Shown here: piece by piece, positions 1 through 12,839 of the stretch
Position numbering within the stretch: position 1 is the stretch's first letter
Layout of the letters: every line of letters begins with the position of its first letter
Origin: Gigaspora margarita
Lineage: Eukaryota; Glomeromycota; Glomeromycetes; Diversisporales; Gigasporaceae
Assembly (NCBI GenBank): GCA_009809945.1
Contig: WTPW01000991.1
Coordinates: 107,199 to 171,198 of the forward strand
Length of the DNA stretch: 64,000 bases
Direction: 5' to 3'
The notes under the pieces: model-generated
Database searches by the model: none
Told to the model about the DNA's origin: nothing
Seen by the model: the letters and a program-made list of their open reading frames with translations, nothing else
Made by a program: the position numbers and the translations under genes

Positions 1-480
1 ATATATCGATTATATAGATTTATTTATTCATTATTGTATTTATTTATATTGAACAAACATGTATAAATACTCAAGGTTTTTCCTTTGCTACAAAGCAGAG
101 TGAAGAATCTCTGGTTTATTGAATAAAATAGAAGTGAAGTAGTATGTCTTCACTGAAATACATTTGATACAATTCTTAGTATCCTCATATACTATTAATT
201 GTGGCCTCTTTCATAATTGCAAATCCCCCAAGCCTCTTTACAAAATACTGCCCAAATAACAGTATCCCTTCCGACCCTAGCATACCACAGTAATTAGTGT
301 GAATTACATAAAGTGTCTCCCTGCATTAGTCGCTCTAGTCTCTAGCATTACTCTAAAGAGGTAGAAATCTAGGTTGATAACAGCACAACAACTAAGGAAG
401 AGTTTAAGTTTTTATGGATGGATTACAGTAATTGAGTGGAAATATGGCAAAGATAGCAAAGCTGCATACATAAGAATTAA
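1..480. other. Sequence upstream of LINE copy A, no gene seen
   Basis: AT-rich sequence with no open frame of note. From about 180 it becomes less AT-rich and probably includes the 5' untranslated part of the LINE that follows, but I could not place a 5' junction or a target-site duplication. It does not visibly match the 5' end of LINE copy B. Confidence 0.4.
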
Positions 481-534
481 AAAATACAAAAACCACAAAA
501 GAGAGTTGGACTTCATGAATAGCTGGCGGTTTCA

Positions 535-1176
535 TTGGAAAATGGAAAGTTAGTTAGAATCACAGAAGGCAGGTTCAACAAAGAGGAACTCATAAAGAAA
601 AACAGGTATAAAGCGAGATTGATAAACCTACCTCGCACAACAGTAGAAGCTTTGCTACTTAGAAGGGTAAGATCCATCGGTGCTAAGTCGGTATACATCC
701 CTTGCAATAGACATGGCAACCAGAGAACGGTGGCATTTATATACTTTGGTACAGAAGAAAAACTTGCTAATGCACTCAAAGCAAGTGTCATTTATTTCAA
801 CACCAGACTCAAATAGGCTTGCTATATGGAGGAAGGGATCTTGAAAGGAGGAGTTAAACGAGAAAGAACACATGAATCAATAACAAGGACAGAAGGCAGT
901 CTGGATACGAAAGTGGCGAATTCAAGAATGATTATACATAAGGAAGACAGACATTTTTGGGAACACCCAAAAGAGAATGCTCGACAAAATAAAAGACCGA
1001 AGAATATCTCTTACACGGAGAATAAGGAGAAAGGAAAAGAAAAGAACAGGTTAAACACCTACAGAACTCAAGCAGCAAGGATTTTTGGAAGCAAGGCAGA
1101 GAATAAGGAAAACATAGATATGAACACAACACGAAACGAAATAGAAGCATCGAACAGTTCACAAGACCTTTGGTAG
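535..1176 (+). pseudogene. LINE copy A ORF1: RRM-like nucleic-acid-binding protein, one in-frame stop
   Basis: A single reading frame runs 535-1176 with one internal TAG at 814-816. The N-terminal part (about residues 22-90) resembles an RNA-recognition fold: a first strand (KARLINLP), a helix (TVEALLLRRVRSIGAKS), a second strand (VYIPCN) and a third strand (RTVAFIYF). The corresponding ORF1 segment of copy B (55260-55778, minus) has the same order and the same following KRER motif. Alignment with copy B puts the TAG where copy B has Trp, consistent with TGG to TAG. The C-terminal half is Lys/Arg/Asn-rich, as expected for an RNA-coating protein. In LINEs ORF1 binds the element RNA to form the particle used in target-primed reverse transcription. 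The true start may lie upstream, since the sequence before 535 is also open in part. Confidence 0.72.
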
Positions 1177-1366
1177 CTCTTAGCAAAAATCAAAACCCGT
1201 TTCAAAGAGATAGAGCTGCAAATAGCCCAGTGCTCCTAAGGGCGCCGAAGGCGAATTAAACAACCGGCCAACTGCAGAGGGCTCTTACTGTAGCCTCAGA
1301 GTCAATTTATTAGAGCAGCTCCCTTCAATTAAAGAATGCACAAAAGACACAGGTCAGAACAATGAT

Positions 1367-4300
1367 ATGAATAACTTAAGAATAGGCACGCATAATATCA
1401 ACGGAATTAAAGTAAACCTAGGAAAAATAGAATTACTTTTGGATTGGATAAACGAAACGAAAATAGACATTATGGGCCTGAATGAAACAAATATAAGTAA
1501 AAAAGAAGGGAGTTTCATTGTTGTTAAGGGATCAGGATATAAGGGTATATGGTCGTGTTGTGACAAAGACAAGTTAAAGGGCTCAGGCATAGGGATTTTA
1601 ATTAAGGATAAATGGGAAAAACATATTGCATGGATATATAGTAAGAGTGCATACTTCATAGAAGTGGTACTGGTATTCAAGCACCTGAAAATAATTTTAA
1701 TAGTAGTATATTTTCCCCTTAATTACAAGAAGAAACAGGAAGAAATTGTTAGTAACATCAAAAAAAAGGATATAGAACAATAGAGGAAACACTAGCAGGT
1801 TTATTATAATGGGTGATTTTAACATAGACCTGGCGAAGCACCAAAACATGTGTCATACCTAGAAGAGCATGGTACAATGGCAAGCAGTCTCTTGGTTGCG
1901 AAATAATCACTTCGAAGAGGTTCATAATAAGTTACATAGAGACGAGGAGTACATCACATGGCATAAAGGGGAAATCAATTCAGGAATTGACTACATATGG
2001 GTCTCCAATAGTTGGCGGGATCAGGTATACAGATCAAAGATTTGGTGCGCCAGGCAAATCACAGGAAGTGACTATGACATAGTCGAGGCAAGCTTCTATA
2101 CAAACATTAAAGACAAAAGATGTATAGGAACGAGAGAAAAAGTTAGACAGAACACGAGAACAATTTGGCTATTGGACAAGGTAACAAAAGAAAATTGGTA
2201 AAACTACAAGCAGATCTTGGAAGGCTAAATAACACGGAATACAGTAGAAATGGAAAATAGAAGACACGTCCAAGGTGGAAATAGTTGGATCGAGAATAAT
2301 TGGGACATCATTCAAAACTGCATATTAAGTAGTGCCCATGCTACAATCCCAAAGAAAAAGATCAAAAAGGAAAGGGTACTCATCCCGAAGAATAGAAGTG
2401 AACTGGATCTAAAAAAGGACTTCAAAGTGATTAGCCACATATGTTACTGTCTTAAGAAGGAGGAAGGAATTAAACGTATAAGCAGAAAAATAGTAAATCT
2501 CGATCAAAAAATCCAGTCAATTAACAAAAGAGAAGACACAAAAATTCCCCTTCTGAAGAATATGAACCTAAAACTAAAGGAGACCAGAAGTATATATGAA
2601 GGCTGGTAGAGCACTTTAAACAAGAAGTGGTATATGGAAAAACAAAAAGAAAAGGAAAAGAAGATACAAGAAAGGATAAAAGCCAGATGTGATATGATTG
2701 TCACCGATCAGAGACACATAATCAATAGCCTATTGGATAGGCCCGCAAGAAAAATTAGACTAGACAGGATTGTGATAGAAAACAAGAATGACCTAGAATT
2801 AATTACAAACCCGGAGGAGGTTAAAGAGCAATCACGCATCCACTTTGTTAAACAATTTAGGAAAAGGAAGTTTACATCGAACATGGACGACAAATAGAAA
2901 GCAGCATATCAACCACTGGAGGAGGTTCAAGAAAATTGGTTTGAAGATCTGTTAAGGAATGTCACGGCAGAGGAATGGTCTTCTTTCTTACAGGACGTAA
3001 AACCCAAATCAGCACTAGGGTTATCTGGCATAGGTTATCCACTGATTAAAAAAGCAAGAAAGAAAGCTATATAGTTCTTCTGCAAATTCGTATCCATTTG
3101 TTTAAAAGAGAGCAAAGTGCCGACAAAGTAGAAGATCAGTCAGTTGTACCCAATTCCGAAAAATGAGGAATGGAATTACAACCTATCCAACATAAGGCCA
3201 ATTTTGTTAATCGAGACCTTCCAGAAATGCATGGTATGCATACTTAATAAAAGATTAGCCAAAGTCATACAGGAGCATCAGATACTAAAAGGTAAAAATT
3301 ATGCGGGACTGCCTGGGGGCTGCATAGGGCACCCAATACACATATTGAATAACTTAATGGAAGATGCAAAACAAAAAAAGAAAGAAATGTGGATAGTCCT
3401 ACAGGATATGAAAAAAGCCTTCGATTCAGTTAGTACAGAGTCGCTGGAACTGGCTATGAAGCGTATCAAGATCCTAGAGAAAGGAAGGACATTTATTATG
3501 GACCTTTTTGTACAAAGAGAAATAAGAATAATAACTCACTATGGAATGACAGAGAGTGTAAAACCAAACGATGGAATTGACCAAGGAGAGGTGATATCCC
3601 CTCTTCTTTGGAGAATCTTTTATGATCCTTTGCTTCGACAGATCCAAGAAAGGAGCAATTTGGGTATGAAATGGAGGTTCTATGGCCCACAGACCCCAAA
3701 CATAACAGTCTAGAAAGCATAAAGTGCAGACAACCGATGCTCGCATACGCTGATGATACGCTCTGGTTAGCAAAAATGAAGGCAGAGATAGAAAACATAA
3801 TCGCCATATCCAATGAGTTCTTTAAGCTAAACGATATTGAGATAAATGGAAAGAAGTCAGAACTCATAGTTTTAAATAAAAAAAGAAATACAAAGGAAAA
3901 AGAAGGATCTGATGCAATAAAAATGGGTTTAGATAAGGTACAAGTGAAAAGGCGAAGTTATAAAGAAACTGTAAGGTATTTAGAAATTTGGCTTTCTGAA
4001 AAGGGAGGTAATGAATGTAATATAGACATTGCCAAAAGAGAAATCCTAGAGATTGCACGAAAATTTAGAAATAAGAAAATGTCATTGAACCAGATAAAGT
4101 ATATCATTAATCGGGTGCTAATACCAAGGGTTGAATTTAGACTGCAAACAATATTTTTATCATATCAAACTTGCCTAAAGCTACAAAGTCCAATTCTTAT
4201 GATTGTCAAACACAAGCTCAGTTTTCCAGCTACATCAACAAACAGTATAATAGAGCATAAAGGGCTATTTGACTTTAGATCTTTATGGCAAACACAGTAG

Positions 4301-6450
4301 CACACCATTTCACAGAGCTGCAAATGAGGTTGAATGACCCAGGAACGCTCGGCATTACAACTAATATAAGACTCAGGCAGGTGCAAATAGACAACAAAAG
4401 CCCTGTTTGTTTGTTGAACATGGAGAAGGAACAAATAGCAAGGTTGGATGATAAATATAACCTCACATGCAAAGTCCTAAAAGAAGCAAGAGTGAATGAA
4501 ATTAGTTTCCACAGTACTATAAAAGAGGAAGAGATGAAAATTTTAAATTCTGGTATAACCATCTCAGAGATAATTTCAGACAAAGCACTCAAAAATTTTA
4601 GAAAAAATCAAGATCTTAATATTTTTACAATAAAGCAGATTATGAACAAGAATAGTGATCACTTGCTTATGTGGAGACAAGTGCAGAAGCTGCGAGAAAA
4701 AAGCGGCAAAGGAGTGATACCACAATAGTATAAAGAAATAGAAACAGAAGTACTTGAATCCAAGGACCAAAGAAAAACAAAGAAAAAATGGCATACTTCG
4801 AACCCCAACTTATGTGCTTGTGCACTAAGACACAGTGTTGCTGGCCAAGACAAAAGGAAGCGTGAATGGGTAACATTACAAGGAGAGGTGCAGCACACAA
4901 TCATTGGAAGAATAGAAGAATTTCGAGGAAGTAAAAGGGTGTTGATAGAGCACTGGCTATGTAGCGTGGACAGAAGTAAGCAAGAGTGGTACTTAAAAAA
5001 GTGCGAGGGTTGCAACTTAAACAAAGAAAAACCATCCGGGGGTTGCAATTTCATATGCAATACAGAAAAAGGCCACGTAATAGGGAGGAACTTCATAAGT
5101 AGTAGGGATGGGCAGTTATACATAACACAAGACCCATGCATGTTCATCCCAAACAAATTTAGATCTACTCAGATACCTCCCCAGATTTCATATACATTAT
5201 TAATAGAAAATCCCGTGCAGGAGTACCTTAAAAGGCGAATAAGCAACAGCGAAGTGCTTAGGTCCCTGCTTAAAATTGCGGAAAAGCTCTCGATAGAAAA
5301 GGAAATAAGTTTTTACACAGTTGGATCACTGAACAAGTCATCATCCGATGGTGGAACACAAAAAAGTATGGGAATTGGTTGGCTTGCTATAAGAAACCAG
5401 GAAGTAATCACAGATACTCAGTTCAGTGGTAGTATACAGGATTGGCCCTCCTCAACGAGGGCTGAATTAGGAGCTATTTGAACTGCCCTTTTAACAGTAC
5501 CATATGAAGCAATGGTCATAGTGTACACTGACAGTCAAGCAGCAATTGATTCGATCGAAAGAAGAAAGGCTGGGTTAAATAGAACAAGAGACATATTAAA
5601 AGGAAAGAACAATAGTATTCTCTGGCAAATCACAGATTGCTATAACATAAAAAGTCTCAAGATACGACTAGTCAAGGTAAAAGGGCANAGCAAAGTCCAA
5701 TTTAATGAAATAGCTGATGCTCTTNCAAAAAAGGGAACACTGTCGANGGATACAATTGAAATACTGCTTGATTGGATGAAAGAACTGAACACAGTAACAA
5801 AATGGGACTCAACGATCATAGATGTACCAATTAGATCTTTCATCAACTTTATGTTGAAAGCACAAATAGAGCGAGAGTGAGCAAAGACAAAGGCAGTAAA
5901 GAGAATAAAAGAGCATAATGCAGAAAGGAATAACACGTGGGAGTTTCTTTGGAGGGATCAAATTAAAAAACAACAAACTAAGTTTAGATATATTAAAAAG
6001 AGTTACAAATGGTTAGTTAGAATGAAATACATAAATAATTTATTACCTACATTAGACAAACTTAGTATTAGAAACCCTGAAAATTTCTCGAATGCATAAT
6101 GTGTGGCATGCTTAGCTGGAATTGAAGATCAAGATCACCTGTTGGAATGCGTGGTTTACCAGAAACTTTAAAAAAACATAGAGGAAGAAGTAATTCAATT
6201 AGTGATGAACGAGACCTCAATTTTCGACACGAACAAGAGGAAATTAGAGGAACTTAGGGTAGTATTAGAAAAGGCTGACTCGAACGATCCTTACAAGAAG
6301 AGAAAGGATTTCTTTTGAAGATAATTTCAAAAGATGCAGAAGTCAGATTAAGAGAAATTGCAGGCTCAAAAAAGAAGGCGGAGAGGGTAGCAATTACCTG
6401 GATCTGCACAGCATGGAAAGTTTTCTACAGATGACTATGGTGCTTTCACT
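1367..6450 (+). pseudogene. LINE copy A ORF2: endonuclease-reverse transcriptase-RNase H polyprotein (degenerate)
   Basis: The product would nick target DNA and reverse-transcribe the element RNA. The AP-type endonuclease (about 1367-2200) begins NNLRIGTHNINGIK, followed by GLNETNIS (about 1474) and GDFN (about 1812). The usual GSDH motif reads GSDY near 2062, so the catalytic His is lost. Reverse transcriptase (about 3144-4300) has motif A AFDSV (near 3405-3430), motif B DQGEVISPLLWRIF and motif C YADD at 3746-3757. RNase H (about 5300-5740) shows YTVGS where YTDGS is expected, then STRAELGAI and YTDSQAAI. A CCHC knuckle lies at 6100-6150. Frame changes occur near 1783-1869, 3671-3713 and 4285-4300, and there are many stops. 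Ambiguous bases fall at 5687, 5725 and 5747. Confidence 0.85.
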
Positions 6451-6995
6451 GTGAAATAGTAAAGGACTGAGAAAAGCAGAACTACGCTTACGCAGCCCTC
6501 GAACACGAGCAAAGATCTTTATCGAAAGTACAATCAAGGACAAGGGAAAAAGAAAATTTGGAAATAAGGAAAAGAAGAAATTTGTTGATAAACAAGACCG
6601 TCAGTAAAAAAAATTCACGTAACAGAAACACCGGAGAGTGGTCTAGCGAAAACTCAGAAAATATGAAAAAAACGTGTTGTTACGGTTAGGAAGAACTCGG
6701 CAATTAGCAAAAGAAAATATTAGAAATCAGATTTTGAAAGGTAATACAACTGCTAATTGCATGACAAACATTAACTAAAAGGTTCAGACACGGTTGGCAG
6801 GTGCCACCATCGAACAGAAAAATTAGATAAAAGTCAGAAGATTTTTTCAGGAGGGAATTCCTGTTGCAGCAGGTCACATTTAAGCNCCTTAAGGGAAATC
6901 TGAATGGGCTTTTATATTAAATAGAAAATGTAGTAACACATGATAAATGTAATAGTTATTTTAAAGTTTTCTGAGAAAATAAAGGCAGGACCACC
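6451..6995 (+). other. 3' untranslated region of LINE copy A
   Basis: Stretch between the last recognisable coding block and the A-rich tail. It has no open frame of note, contains one ambiguous base at 6885 and ends with AATAAA 13 bases before the A tract. Confidence 0.55.
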
Positions 6996-7081
6996 AAAAA
7001 AAAAAAATAATAATAAAAAATATATAATTTTATGCACATATGGGCCGATTTTTGTAATTTGCGTGATGTTTACAAATTAAA

Positions 7082-7419
7082 TGTTAAGATCTTCTAAGAT
7101 CTTCTGAATCTTGTACAATGCATTTTGCCAATTAGATTTATTGGGTCCAACCTAGATGATGTTTTCGAAGATGTAATTAAGATCTTCATATGATTCATCG
7201 CCCTTTCTAACCAATCAAGGCTATCAATATAAGCTAGAAGATGAGTTGGAAATGAGTTAGGATGAGTTGGGGATGAGTTGTATGTTAGAAATAAGTTGAC
7301 GAGTTGGAAATGAGTTGTGCTTGGTAGAAGTTAACACAACTTCTTTAGTTTATTATACTTTTACCATATATGTTTTTTTTTGTTATTGTTATTTTATTTT
7401 TCGATCTAAATATCTAACA
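7082..7419 (+). mobile_element. Possible solo LTR (TGTTA...TAACA)
   Basis: A 338-base segment starts TGTTAAG and ends CTAACA, the TG...CA ends of an LTR with a short terminal inverted repeat. It includes a small run of GATGAGTTGG-type repeats (about 7250-7320). No 5-base target duplication is visible (TTAAA against TTCGA) and nothing downstream looks like a primer binding site. It could instead be ordinary intergenic DNA. Confidence 0.28.
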
Positions 7420-7499
7420 TTCGAATACCAAAATATTTTAGAAAATAAGTTAAATGCCATCTAGTTTAAAAAAACACTAACAAGTTACCTATTTAGTAA

Positions 7500-10037
7500 G
7501 TTATTTACCAACCCAAGGTTCTTTAAATTCTCCTGATTCAAGTTCTTCAGATTCTTTGGGTACTCCAGCTCATTCTCTATCTGTCCATTACCCACTTCAA
7601 GAAATTAAACAGCAAAATGATACAAAAGCCAATTTTTTAGAGGTTATTGATAATTATCCGAACATTTATGTAACTTGATTTGAAGGAAATAGAAAAAAAA
7701 TATCTTTATAAAATTTTTAGTCTTGGACATTATCCACAAAATGTAAAACAAACTCAACGAAGCTATCATTTAATTCCTAATAGTTATATAGTTGGTGTTA
7801 AATTTGTGGTACAGATATTATTGCTGAAACTCGGTATAATGCTAGTGACAAGGTAATATATATGATAACTTGGGATAGTAAAGAAAAAAAAAGTCTGTAA
7901 CAAGTGATAAATCTGCAAGTAATGCAGCAACTTTATTTTTACAGGTTTGTATTAATTTAATAAATTAATTGGTTTAAGATACTGTGTATATTATATTTAT
8001 TAATATATTATTATAAATAGAATTTATCCAATAACAATAAAACAACTTTTTCTGGAGTTGTATTGTTCGGATTTGATCTTGAATGTCTAGAAAATAGACA
8101 AATTAATAATCAAAAAAATCAAATTTGAAAAAATAAACCTTTTCATCAATTTAACTCTGAAACACAAAAAAACATATGACTTAAAGCACTAGCTCATGAT
8201 ATTAATAGTAAGGTCAAGTTCTTAATTAATTTATATGACTTTTATAATACAAAATTAGAGCATATAGAGTTAAATATTAACGGATCACCTGTCAAATTAC
8301 AAAATTAAAATTCAGAAAAATTAAAGCCACCAAAACTTTTAGATTCAATTGTTCATACTTGTAATGAATCATTAATTTCTCGTGATGGATATCATCGGCT
8401 TGCAGCAATTATACCTGAAATGGAATATGGATATAAAGTTGATAAAAATCGACAAGAAATAACAAGAATTATAGATGATATTATTCCTGTTCATTTGGTT
8501 CAAATTAATTCTTTAACATTAAATGGACTTATCGTTCTATTAAAAAGATCTTACTTTTTTTAATTTCTAAATTAGCTTATAGTGATTCATCTGTATTACA
8601 AATAGGAGATGTTATTCATATTAAATTAAGTGGTGACAGGAGACAAGTTGGTAAACATCATAATCATGTAATGTTTACTGCTTGCATATTAAATGAACAC
8701 AAAGCAGTTTTAAGTCCATCAAATCAATATGAGATTTTTCTTTATATGGGTATAGAACAATACAAATCTTTTCAATAGGCATTTAGTTTTTTAATTAATG
8801 AATTAACAACTTTAATTTCAGAAGGCATTATTGATTCAAATAACAACCACTGGCAAATTGAATTTTGGTTCAGTTCTGATTGGAAATTTATATCATTAGT
8901 TCTTAGCACTAAAGGGCCAACAGCAAATTATTTTTGTCTTTATTGTGATTGCAAAAATACAGATCATTGGAATGTAGATCTAGATTTTGAAAACTCGTTT
9001 AATACTTGGGGTCGTAAAAATTTAAATCTTTTACCATTTTTAGAAAACCAATATTGTATTCTAGATGAATTATATACAATGCTCTGAATTACTGATGTTT
9101 TATTCGAGTGCTTTTTTTTAGAATTATCGGTTAAACCTACATTTAATAAAAAATTAAAAAGTTAATACAGATATGACAATTCGTGAATGAATTAAATTAG
9201 TTATTCACTCACTCAGCATTAATGTATTTAAATTTAAAGAACCTGAAACTCCTAAAGAAAGATGCTGTTGGACATCGATCATGGGGCTGAATAAACTAGT
9301 TATTTTGAAAAATTTTCCAATTAACTCATTTATACCAGGTAGTAATCCAAATTGGTTAATCAAGTTACAATCGATTAGTTGTTTATATTAATGTTGTAAT
9401 AAGTAGCTAAGTTATTTTAATATGCATTTCAGCTAATCGATTATAGCCAATTGATCGATTAATTGACTAATCATTAATCGATTAATTGGCTATAATCGAT
9501 TTTTAATTGATCTTTAAAAAAATTTTTAAACCAACTAATTTTTTTGGTTCAATTTTAATACAGATCAATGAGGTAATGAAATCTGAAAACTTTGGGATGA
9601 TTTTTACTTTTTATATAAAACAATGCATAAAATTAATCTAATAGATGATTATATAATTAATTTTAAAAATTTGGCACGAAAATGGATTAAAGATTTTTGC
9701 AAGCTGACGATTAAGACAAAAGAAAGAACTATCTTACAGGAAGGACTATATCAACGTGATAATGTTACTCCATATATGCATGTACTTGCTTGTCATATAC
9801 CAAAATTTATGAAATTTCTCAAAACAAAAAACTTGTATTTATGATAGTTTTCATGCTTGGGTATTGAAAAAAAACTATAATCATGTTCAACTATTTTATA
9901 GGGGCACTACAATGGGAGGTAGTGATTCTTCAAAACCCATAGCATATGAAATATGTTCATATGAAAACAGACAACTTTATTATAATGTTAATGAAACACC
10001 TTTAACTTACTCTAAAAAATATACAAATTTTTAGAAA
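7500..10037 (+). pseudogene. Decayed multi-exon gene of a putative transposase-derived family
   Basis: Conserved-looking blocks lie in order on the + strand. An N-terminal block (about 7521-7944) is Ser-rich and then has RYNASDKVIYMITWDS. A GT-AG intron sits at 7945-8020. A central block (8021-9330) contains SRDGYHRLAAI, then SGDRRQVGKHHNHVM, FSSDWKFISLV and CLYCDC (8935-8952). A C-terminal block (9555-10035) has KLWDDFYFLYK, VTPYMHVLACHIPKFMKFL and YENRQLYYN. From memory this order (SGDG, then SGDWKF, then CxxC, then VTPYMH) recurs in large lineage-expanded protein families of arbuscular mycorrhizal fungi and some invertebrates. Two spaced Asp motifs suggest a DDE-type transposase, but that is inference. 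Several stops and frameshifts make it a pseudogene. The interval 9334-9550 is unrelated and may be an intron or an insertion. Confidence 0.55.
9435..9501. repeat. Palindrome in the 9.3-9.55 kb interruption
   Basis: Near-perfect inverted arms of about 28 bases (AATCGATTATAGCCAATTGA and its complement) surround an 11-base loop. It lies between two coding blocks of the transposase-like pseudogene, in a stretch that ends AATACAG like an intron acceptor. It could be a small foldback element inside an intron. Confidence 0.6.
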
Positions 10038-11048
10038 TAAAAATTTAAATCAACTATGTTTCGTTTACATATTTTAAATATAAACTTCACAAGCCTGTAA
10101 GTCCAAGTATAAGTTTTTTTATTACATTCCTCTTTGCCTGTTTGTTCTTTCCAAAAAAATTTAAACTCAACTTTGACCATTTGTTTTGTTTCTGGATCTT
10201 TCTACTCGGTCATTACCTTGACCTCACTTCCTACTTTGGTTATTTTTTTGCCCCAATCGGGATGCGCGAAGATATAGCCAATTCTTTGATACCTATCTCT
10301 TCCCTTATATCTACACTTATATTTCTAATGAGCTGGCTAATATTCAAAACCCAGTTCTTGGTAAAAAAACATAGTAAAAAAGATTTTTGGGGCAATGTAA
10401 AGTGAATTGCTTAAGATCTTGGGATGTTTGGTAAGTATGAAGATGGGACTTTACATTCACAAGAAAAACTGACCAAAACTGGCACAAGCACCAACTTGAA
10501 GCAAGTTCAAAGCCAAAGCTATGAGGTACAACATGGTTATATGGATGTTTTTTCATTTCATAAGCTAACAAAGACTTTCTTGTTAAATAGGTTTTAGGAC
10601 ATAATAAGCAAGAAAAAGGGTTGGTCGATATTATTATAATTATTAGATGTGTAACCATGTGAATATCATGTTTAACATTTTTATTAACATTTTTTATATC
10701 ACGTTTATCACAAAAATTGGCCTATATGGCAAAACCTTGTAAATTATTGTAAAAACCTGTAAAAAACATGATTATGTGAATATGTATATCATTTATTTAT
10801 TTTTTAAAAATGCAAAACAATGCAAAAACATCACATAATATGCAAATTATTGCCTGCTGTGACCCCTGAAGGAGAAGGTGATTTGCATTTTTTTATTTGG
10901 TCTATTTCGCAATATTGCGCTATAAATTCCATAATATAACCATAATATAACATAATATATAACGTAATAAATCGTATCAAACATAAGATATTCATTAGAT
11001 TACAGGCCGTAATATCTTATGTAAGATTACATATATATAATTCGCTAA
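10038..11048. other. Intergenic DNA, no recognisable gene
   Basis: AT-rich sequence. An 87-codon open frame (10142-10405, +, TTG start) is hydrophobic, but I recognise no domain and it is not near a promoter-like feature, so I do not call it a gene. About 10640-10990 is rich in short direct repeats such as AACATTTTTATTAACATTTTTT. A palindrome of ATATCTTATG type lies near 10985-11025. Confidence 0.4.
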
Positions 11049-12479
11049 TGAAATAGCCTTAGGGCTAGAAGGATGGCCAAGCTTGACTCTAGCAGAATTA
11101 GTGCCAATATGGGCTGCTCTACTAACGACACCACTAGGAAAACAGGTAGAAATATATACAGACAGTGAAACAGCAATTAGAAGTATAGGAAAAGGCTAAT
11201 AGCATACAGAGAAAAGCAAGATTCTGAAAATGGAAAATGTGATATGGATAATAAAAATTGTAGATCTTTGCAGAATTAAAAATTTGAGTATGGTGCTGTT
11301 TAAGGTTGAGTCACAGTAAGGATAATTGGAATAATTGAGTAGATGCTCTTGCAAAAAAAGGCATGACAAGTAAAAAGATAATAAACACAGAAGAGATTAG
11401 ATGTAAAGAAATAGAAGTTTGCTTAGAGTAGGAAAATAAAAGAATAGATATACCAGCATGCTTACTATGTAAACTAGTAACAAATACTAGAGTAAGAGCA
11501 GAGTGATGAGAAACAAGAGCAATCAAGAGTCTAGAACCTGAGACAAAGACCACATCGTACAACTGGGCATACTTCTGAAAAATCATAAATACCTCAAAAG
11601 GAGGTGCTATAATACAAAAAGGATAAGCGCAAGAAGGAACGCACTGATAAAGTGCATAATAGAGAAGCTTCTGACATTGGAAGAACTCAATAAGAGAAGA
11701 CCAGATATTTATATGATAGCAGAGTGCCAAGTATATCTAAACAAGGTTAAAGAAACACAGTCGCATTTGGTATCGTGCAAAGGGCAGACAAGTCTGTGAA
11801 AAAGAATATAAAAGTAACTATTGCAATCGCATAGAAGGGACTAGAAGAAGAAGAAAGGCTCTGAGTTCCACCATACATACTATATACAGCTCTACACAGA
11901 AATCAGAATCAAAAAAGGTTGCAACAAGAGAAACTTTCATCAAAGGCTTGATTCCAAAAGACATGCACACAAGGCTAATGCATCTATTAAAGACGAAATC
12001 AAGGAAAAAATTTGTAAGTACAGTGATAAGACAGCCTGGAACACCTTCTATGAACAAGTATGGAGGATATGATGTGAAAAAGTTAGTGAATGGAAAAGAG
12101 AGAAAAAGATAACAGGAAATATAAAGAGAAGAATAAAAGAAAGAAAGAAGCCAGTTGCCAATAGGAGACTAAATTAACAGTGGAGAGAAGAAAAAAGAAG
12201 GCAGCTGGAAGAAAAAAAAGAATATGTAAAAAAAGAAGCAATGAAAACAATAGTAGGGCTTGTCATGGAAGAGGGAAAACCCTTCTACTACAGACTTTAA
12301 GTAGTCAGACAAGCAGTCTATCTCAATTCGAGATAGTGCGACAGGTTGTACTTAGGTACCATCTGGGTGGTTGGGTGATGCTAAACTTAAGTATTAGGTA
12401 GTTCTATATAGTTACAAATATAATTTCAAAAATCTTAATAAAGTATTAGCGTGACTGCTTAAGGTTAAAAAAAAAAAAA
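11049..12479 (+). mobile_element. LINE retrotransposon, copy C (5'-truncated)
   Basis: Contains the RNase H region of a LINE, with motifs LAELVPIWAALLTTP and IYTDSETAIRSIGKG (about 11080-11200), corresponding to STRAELGAI and YTDSQAAIDSIERRK in copy A. It continues through a decayed C-terminal region to AATAAA at 12437-12442 and an A tail at 12467-12479. Everything upstream of RNase H is missing, as is usual when target-primed reverse transcription aborts early. Stops are frequent. The target duplication was not resolved. It is more like copy A in layout than copy D, but is a separate subfamily. Confidence 0.72.
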
Positions 12480-12480
12480 T

Positions 12481-12790
12481 AGATAAAAATTTTTATTAAA
12501 TAGCTGACATAATATAGGCTTATGTTATATCTAGTCATTAATTTATCTTTAATATATCTTAAAATATCTGTCTATTATCTTGTATAAATCTTCTTACTGA
12601 TATTTGGATATTGCTTTTATGCACCAGGCTGATATATAACATAACTCTCTAAAATATTCAGCATATCACCTTTTTTTATATCCTATCAATTAGCTTATAT
12701 CCAATAACATGTCAGTCTGCAATCATCTATGGTGATTATTATATAATATTTGGGTGATATTTTTGATTTCAATCCGTGAATATGAGGTTT
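12481..12790. repeat. Dispersed repeat R1, copy 1
   Basis: About 300 bases closely similar, in the same orientation, to 57064-57366. Shared landmarks include AAATTTTTATTAAATAGC, TATCTGTCTATTATCTT, GATATTTGGATATTGCTTTT and GTGATATTTTTGATTT. A shorter related piece lies at about 46110-46240. Function unknown. It is probably a non-autonomous element, but no clear ends were found. Confidence 0.6.
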
Positions 12791-12839
12791 TGTAATTCTT
12801 CTTTTAATAGATATTCTTTAATAACTTAGTCGTAGAATA

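Larger units (their letters stand above)
400..7020 (+). mobile_element. LINE retrotransposon, copy A (degenerate, nearly full length)
   Basis: Non-LTR retrotransposon in + orientation. In order it shows an RRM-like ORF1, a long ORF2 with endonuclease, reverse transcriptase and RNase H regions and a CCHC knuckle, then a 3' untranslated region with AATAAA at 6978-6983 and an A-rich tail at 6996-7020. The domain order matches copy B on the other strand, so the two are the same broad family, but their proteins have clearly diverged. Many stops, at least three frame changes and four ambiguous bases are present, so this copy is dead. The 5' boundary is uncertain and no target-site duplication was found. 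Confidence 0.88.

Noticed and set aside
10142-10405. Hydrophobic 87-codon frame
   Set aside because: It has a TTG start, no domain, no neighbour support and biased composition, so I describe it only within the intergenic entry.
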